Below, one piece after another: positions 23,138-25,991 of a stretch of 25,991 nucleotides of DNA. Positions within the stretch are counted from its first letter, which is position 1. Every line of letters begins with the position of its first letter. Under the pieces are notes generated by a model. That model was not told the DNA's origin and made no database searches. It was given only the letters and a program-made list of their open reading frames with translations. This DNA comes from Candidatus Rifleibacteriota bacterium (GTDB taxonomy: Bacteria; UBP17; UBA6191; JACPRK01): contig JACQZL010000294.1 in NCBI GenBank assembly GCA_016213865.1, positions 1 to 25,991 of the forward strand, written 5' to 3'. The position numbers and the translations under genes are program-made.

Positions 23138-25840
23138 ATGGTTCCTACGTGGATTGCGAGAGTGGGGCTCGTTGCGGTCTTGGTCGCGATGCTGGCCGGA
23201 CCGGTGCAGGCGCAGTTCACCTGCCCGGGAGGCCTCGGAGTCCCGGCCAGGTGGGGCGTGTCTGGAAGCTACAAGACAGTGTCGCTGGCCGAAAAGCTGC
23301 GATGGGGCGCGGGGGCGGGCGTGGAGGTGACCTGGAGTTTCGTCGAGTCGGCTTACGTCGAGGACGAGACGCAGGCCGGCGGCGGCGTCGAGACGGTCAA
23401 TCCCGTGATCGACGGCCAGGGCCAGTTTCCCATCGACGCCCGCGCTCAGTGTCAGCTCGCCTTCGACACCTGGCAGCGCGTGGCCTCCATCCGCTTTCAC
23501 CAGGTCGCCGACGGACCGGGCTCCCAGATCCGGGTCGGCAGTCACACGATCGCGGGTTCCACGATCGGCCATGGCTTCTATCCAGGCGATTCCGGCGTCG
23601 CGGGCGACATCCACATGGAACCGAGCCTGAACGGCTCTCAGTGGAGCAGCCACCAGTGGTTCGTCACGTTCAGCCACGAACTGGGGCACGCCATCGGCCT
23701 CAAGCACATCGTCGTGGACCCGAGCTATCCGAATGTGCTGATGTACGCGGTCAGCAGCGGGGCCGAAACCGGCCCCATCGCCAAGGACGCCGTCTGCGTG
23801 CAGGACCTGTACGGACCGCCGCTGCCGGCGCTCTCCAGTGTCGTGGAGGTGGGCACGAACCTGCGCGCCAACTTCTCGTATCCGACCGACCCGGCCTCCC
23901 CCTCCGATCCCACGGCTGCGTACCTGGGGACGATTGCCGACCTCACCCCTGGAAACCAGTACTCGGATTCGGTGGTCACGATCGATCCCGGCACGGTGGC
24001 CCACGCCCTGACCAGCCTGGAGGTCCGTAGCACGGCCCTCGCCGTCCAGACCCTGAGCGACGGGGCCGAGGACGGCGAAACGCGGCTCTTCGACGAGACG
24101 GCGGGCGACGGGGTCAAGTCCGCCACCGACACGTTGTGGCAGCGGCTCACGACCCAGGTCAAGACCGGGGCGAAGGCCTACCGGATTTCGGACGACAACT
24201 ACCAGTACATCGGGTCCTACTCGCTGCCCCTGCTCAGCCCCGTGGAGGCGACGGCTTCCACGCACCTGAGGTTCCAGCGCGCCTATCTGCTCCACGATGT
24301 CAACAACCAGACCCTGCAGTACCGAGTGTCGGCCGACGGCGGCCAGACCTACACGATCCTGCAGACCGAGACCGGCAGTTCCTCTTATTCGTCGGCCAAC
24401 TCCGGTTTTGCCCAGCGGGACTTCAACCTGGGTAGTTACGCCGGCCAGACGATCTCCGTCGATTTCCTGGCCAACGAGATGGGCTCCTACTGGTCCGGCG
24501 GCGGTTCCACCATCGACGACATCCAGTTGGTCGACGTGCTGGCCGAGACCGGCTCGCCAACCCTCCACACGACGCTCTCCCCGACGGCCACCACCTACGA
24601 CCTCGCGGGGCTTGCCGTGGGGTCCTACAACATCCGTCTGCGGGCGGTCTTCACCTCGCCGGTCGCTCAGCAACCCCTGTCGCAGGCTGCCAAGGGCGTG
24701 CGCGTGACGCCCGTGCAGGTCAACCACCCGCCCGTCGCGGCGGCCACGGGACCGTCCAGTGTCGTACAGAACACCGCTGTCACGCTCGACGCTTCCACCA
24801 GCACCGATCAGGACGGCGATACGCTCTCCTACAACTGGACCCAGACGGCCGGTACGTCGGTCACCCTCTCCAGTCTGACGGCGCACAACCCCAGCTTCAC
24901 CCCCGTTACGCCCGACACCTACACGTTCCAGGTGACCGTATCGGACGGACGCGGAGGCACGGACCAGGCTACCGTCACGGTGACGGTCACGGCGCCCCCC
25001 AATCGTGCGCCCGTCGCCGCGGCCGTGGGGCCGACCAGTGTCGTACAGAACACCGCTGTCATGCTCGATGCTTCCACCAGCACCGATCAGGACGGCGATA
25101 CGCTCTCCTACAACTGGACCCAGACGGCCGGCACGCTGGTCACTCTCTCCAGTCTGACGGCGCACAACCCCAGCTTCACCCCCACCACCCCCGGCACCTA
25201 CACGTTCCAGGTGACCGTATCGGACGGACGCGGAGGCACGAACCAGGCTACCGTCACGGTGACGGTCACGGCGCCGCTCAACCATGCGCCGGTCGCGGCC
25301 GCCACGGGACCGACCGAAGCGGCGCAGGGCAACACCGTCCTGCTCGACGCCTCCTCCAGCACCGATCCCGACGGCGACACGCTCTCCTACTCGTGGAGCC
25401 AGACCGACGGCACGTCGGTCACCCTGTCCAGCCTGACGGCGCACAACCCCACCTTCACTCCTGCCGCACTCGGAACCTACACGTTCCAGGTGATCGTGTC
25501 GGACGGACGCGGAGGCACGGACCAGGCCACGGTGACCGTGTCCGTCACGGCCTGTGCCGGAAGCCTCGTGCGTGCCGTGCCGCTCAGCCCGGGCCTCAAT
25601 GTCATCGGGATCCCGCTGCAGCCCTGCGGGCGCACCTTCACCGCCGCGGACCTCTTGGGCCGGACCCAGTCTGCCTTCGTGGCCCGGACCTTCTCGGCCT
25701 CCGGCACCGCACGCGGGTGCTTCGAGGTCTACGTGCGTGGCCAGTCCGGCTCCGGGTTCACGCTCGATGGCGCCCACGGCTATGTCCTGGCTGTGCCATC
25801 AGCAACGACCCTGACCTTCACCGGCGAGGTCTGGCCGTGA
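23138..25840 (+). CDS. Secreted matrixin-like zinc metalloprotease with three PKD-type repeats
   Basis: This is a 900-residue protein. A signal peptide spans residues 1-25 (GLVAVLVAMLAGPVQA). The catalytic domain covers about 30-232, with the metzincin zinc motif HELGHAIGLKH (180-190) and a Met-turn M202 in VLMYAV, as in M10 matrixins. Residues about 250-525 contain a beta-rich region; a segment near 370-470 (LRFQRAYLLHD, YRVSADGGQTYT, STIDDIQLVDV) resembles the jelly-roll domains of secreted peptidases. Three PKD/Ig-like repeats follow at 529-621, 622-714 and 715-806 (DGDTLSYNWTQT, VSDGRGGTDQATVTVTVT). The last 90 residues (SPGLNVIGIPLQPCGRTF ... GFTLDGAHGYVLAV) look like a separate beta domain, possibly for surface attachment or export. 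ATG 23138 has GGAGG upstream. No prodomain cysteine switch is apparent. Confidence 0.88.
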   Translation: MVPTWIARVGLVAVLVAMLAGPVQAQFTCPGGLGVPARWGVSGSYKTVSLAEKLRWGAGAGVEVTWSFVESAYVEDETQAGGGVETVNPVIDGQGQFPIDARAQCQLAFDTWQRVASIRFHQVADGPGSQIRVGSHTIAGSTIGHGFYPGDSGVAGDIHMEPSLNGSQWSSHQWFVTFSHELGHAIGLKHIVVDPSYPNVLMYAVSSGAETGPIAKDAVCVQDLYGPPLPALSSVVEVGTNLRANFSYPTDPASPSDPTAAYLGTIADLTPGNQYSDSVVTIDPGTVAHALTSLEVRSTALAVQTLSDGAEDGETRLFDETAGDGVKSATDTLWQRLTTQVKTGAKAYRISDDNYQYIGSYSLPLLSPVEATASTHLRFQRAYLLHDVNNQTLQYRVSADGGQTYTILQTETGSSSYSSANSGFAQRDFNLGSYAGQTISVDFLANEMGSYWSGGGSTIDDIQLVDVLAETGSPTLHTTLSPTATTYDLAGLAVGSYNIRLRAVFTSPVAQQPLSQAAKGVRVTPVQVNHPPVAAATGPSSVVQNTAVTLDASTSTDQDGDTLSYNWTQTAGTSVTLSSLTAHNPSFTPVTPDTYTFQVTVSDGRGGTDQATVTVTVTAPPNRAPVAAAVGPTSVVQNTAVMLDASTSTDQDGDTLSYNWTQTAGTLVTLSSLTAHNPSFTPTTPGTYTFQVTVSDGRGGTNQATVTVTVTAPLNHAPVAAATGPTEAAQGNTVLLDASSSTDPDGDTLSYSWSQTDGTSVTLSSLTAHNPTFTPAALGTYTFQVIVSDGRGGTDQATVTVSVTACAGSLVRAVPLSPGLNVIGIPLQPCGRTFTAADLLGRTQSAFVARTFSASGTARGCFEVYVRGQSGSGFTLDGAHGYVLAVPSATTLTFTGEVWP
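24722..25555 (+). repeat. Three tandem PKD-encoding DNA repeats (about 279 bases each)
   Basis: Units start at 24722, 25001 and 25280. In the stretch 24761-24850 compared with 25040-25129 I count two differences in 90 bases. The third unit is clearly diverged in both DNA and protein. This points to a recent duplication, or gene conversion, of unit 1 and unit 2 only. Confidence 0.85.
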
Positions 25841-25885
25841 CCCGACGGGTGCATGTTTCGTAGGTGGCCCTCCCTTGCGGGAGAA

Positions 25886-25909
25886 ACACAGAGACGCAGA
25901 GGCACAGAG
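25886..25909. repeat. Octamer tandem repeat
   Basis: Three 8-base units ACACAGAG, ACGCAGAG and GCACAGAG follow the metalloprotease gene, in AG-rich sequence unlike the surrounding GC-rich DNA. Downstream TCCCTCG (25955-25961) and CGAGGGA (25972-25978) form a short stem without a T run. No gene is seen from 25841 to the window end. Confidence 0.6.
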
Positions 25910-25991
25910 GGATCTTCCTCTGCCTCGCTCGCAGGCGCCGCGACTCCTCGAGCCTCCCTCGTCTTGTCATTCGAGGGACGTCGCCACTCAC

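Noticed and set aside
23135..25777. 880-codon minus-strand open frame opposite the metalloprotease gene
   Set aside because: The plus strand encodes signal peptide, HExxH motif and PKD repeats. The minus product is an Arg/Gly/Val-rich mirror whose repeats just copy the PKD DNA.
25955..25978. Terminator after the metalloprotease gene
   Set aside because: The stem is 7 bp with a 10-base loop and no T run, and it lies over 110 bases past the stop. It is too weak to call.

Overview
This is a high-GC bacterial chromosomal window with strong third-position G/C bias in every convincing gene. Nearly all genes lie on the + strand. There is no rRNA, tRNA, phage gene, transposase or CRISPR array, and no marker that fixes the phylum. 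The combination of a clostridial-type thl-hbd-crt-bcd-etf gene order, very high GC, many palindromic and short tandem intergenic repeats, and large secreted PKD or EF-hand proteins suggests an uncultured or deep-branching lineage. That placement is inference only.

Layout. (1) 2-1264: the 3' part of an unrecognised, probably extracellular protein, closed by a clear rho-independent terminator. (2) 1336-2008, minus strand: a VapB/VapC (PIN) toxin-antitoxin pair, divergent from the next block. (3) 2090-9104: a tightly coupled run of DNA-repair and housekeeping genes. It holds a MrfA-type helicase with DUF1998 zinc site, its MrfB-type DEDDh exonuclease, the Obg GTPase, NadD and an APC-family permease. 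Stop/start overlaps of four bases join mrfA-mrfB, obg-nadD and nadD-permease. (4) 9191-9656: a HicB/HicA toxin-antitoxin pair. (5) 9690-11554: two overlapping genes for secreted proteins, the second with seven EF-hand loops. (6) 11555-12221: non-coding, dominated by a nested inverted-repeat element.

(7) 12222-20201: one long co-directional operon for acyl-CoA/beta-oxidation-type metabolism. The order is thiolase, 3-hydroxyacyl-CoA dehydrogenase, enoyl-CoA hydratase, acyl-CoA dehydrogenase, a divergent EtfB, an unusual ferredoxin-EtfA protein, then a second canonical EtfB and EtfA. The four enzymes make a complete two-carbon cycle between acetyl-CoA or acetoacetyl-CoA and butyryl-CoA or longer acyl-CoAs. 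The ETFs carry acyl-CoA dehydrogenase electrons. The odd piece is the 252-residue protein at 17449-18207. It has two 4Fe-4S motifs fused to EtfA domain I but no FAD-binding domain II. Its partner EtfB also lacks the usual nucleotide-site signature. This looks like a non-canonical electron-transfer module sitting beside a complete ETF, and it is my best candidate for new biology here.

(8) 20179-22883: a small minus-strand gene, helically phased 10-bp repeats, a 48-residue Flp-type pilin with an apparently leaderless promoter, a PPP-family phosphatase, a cluster of palindromic repeats, and a zinc-ribbon protein of unknown function. (9) 23138-25840: a large secreted matrixin-like zinc metalloprotease with three PKD-type repeats, two of which are nearly identical in DNA. 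The window ends in non-coding sequence with an octamer tandem repeat.
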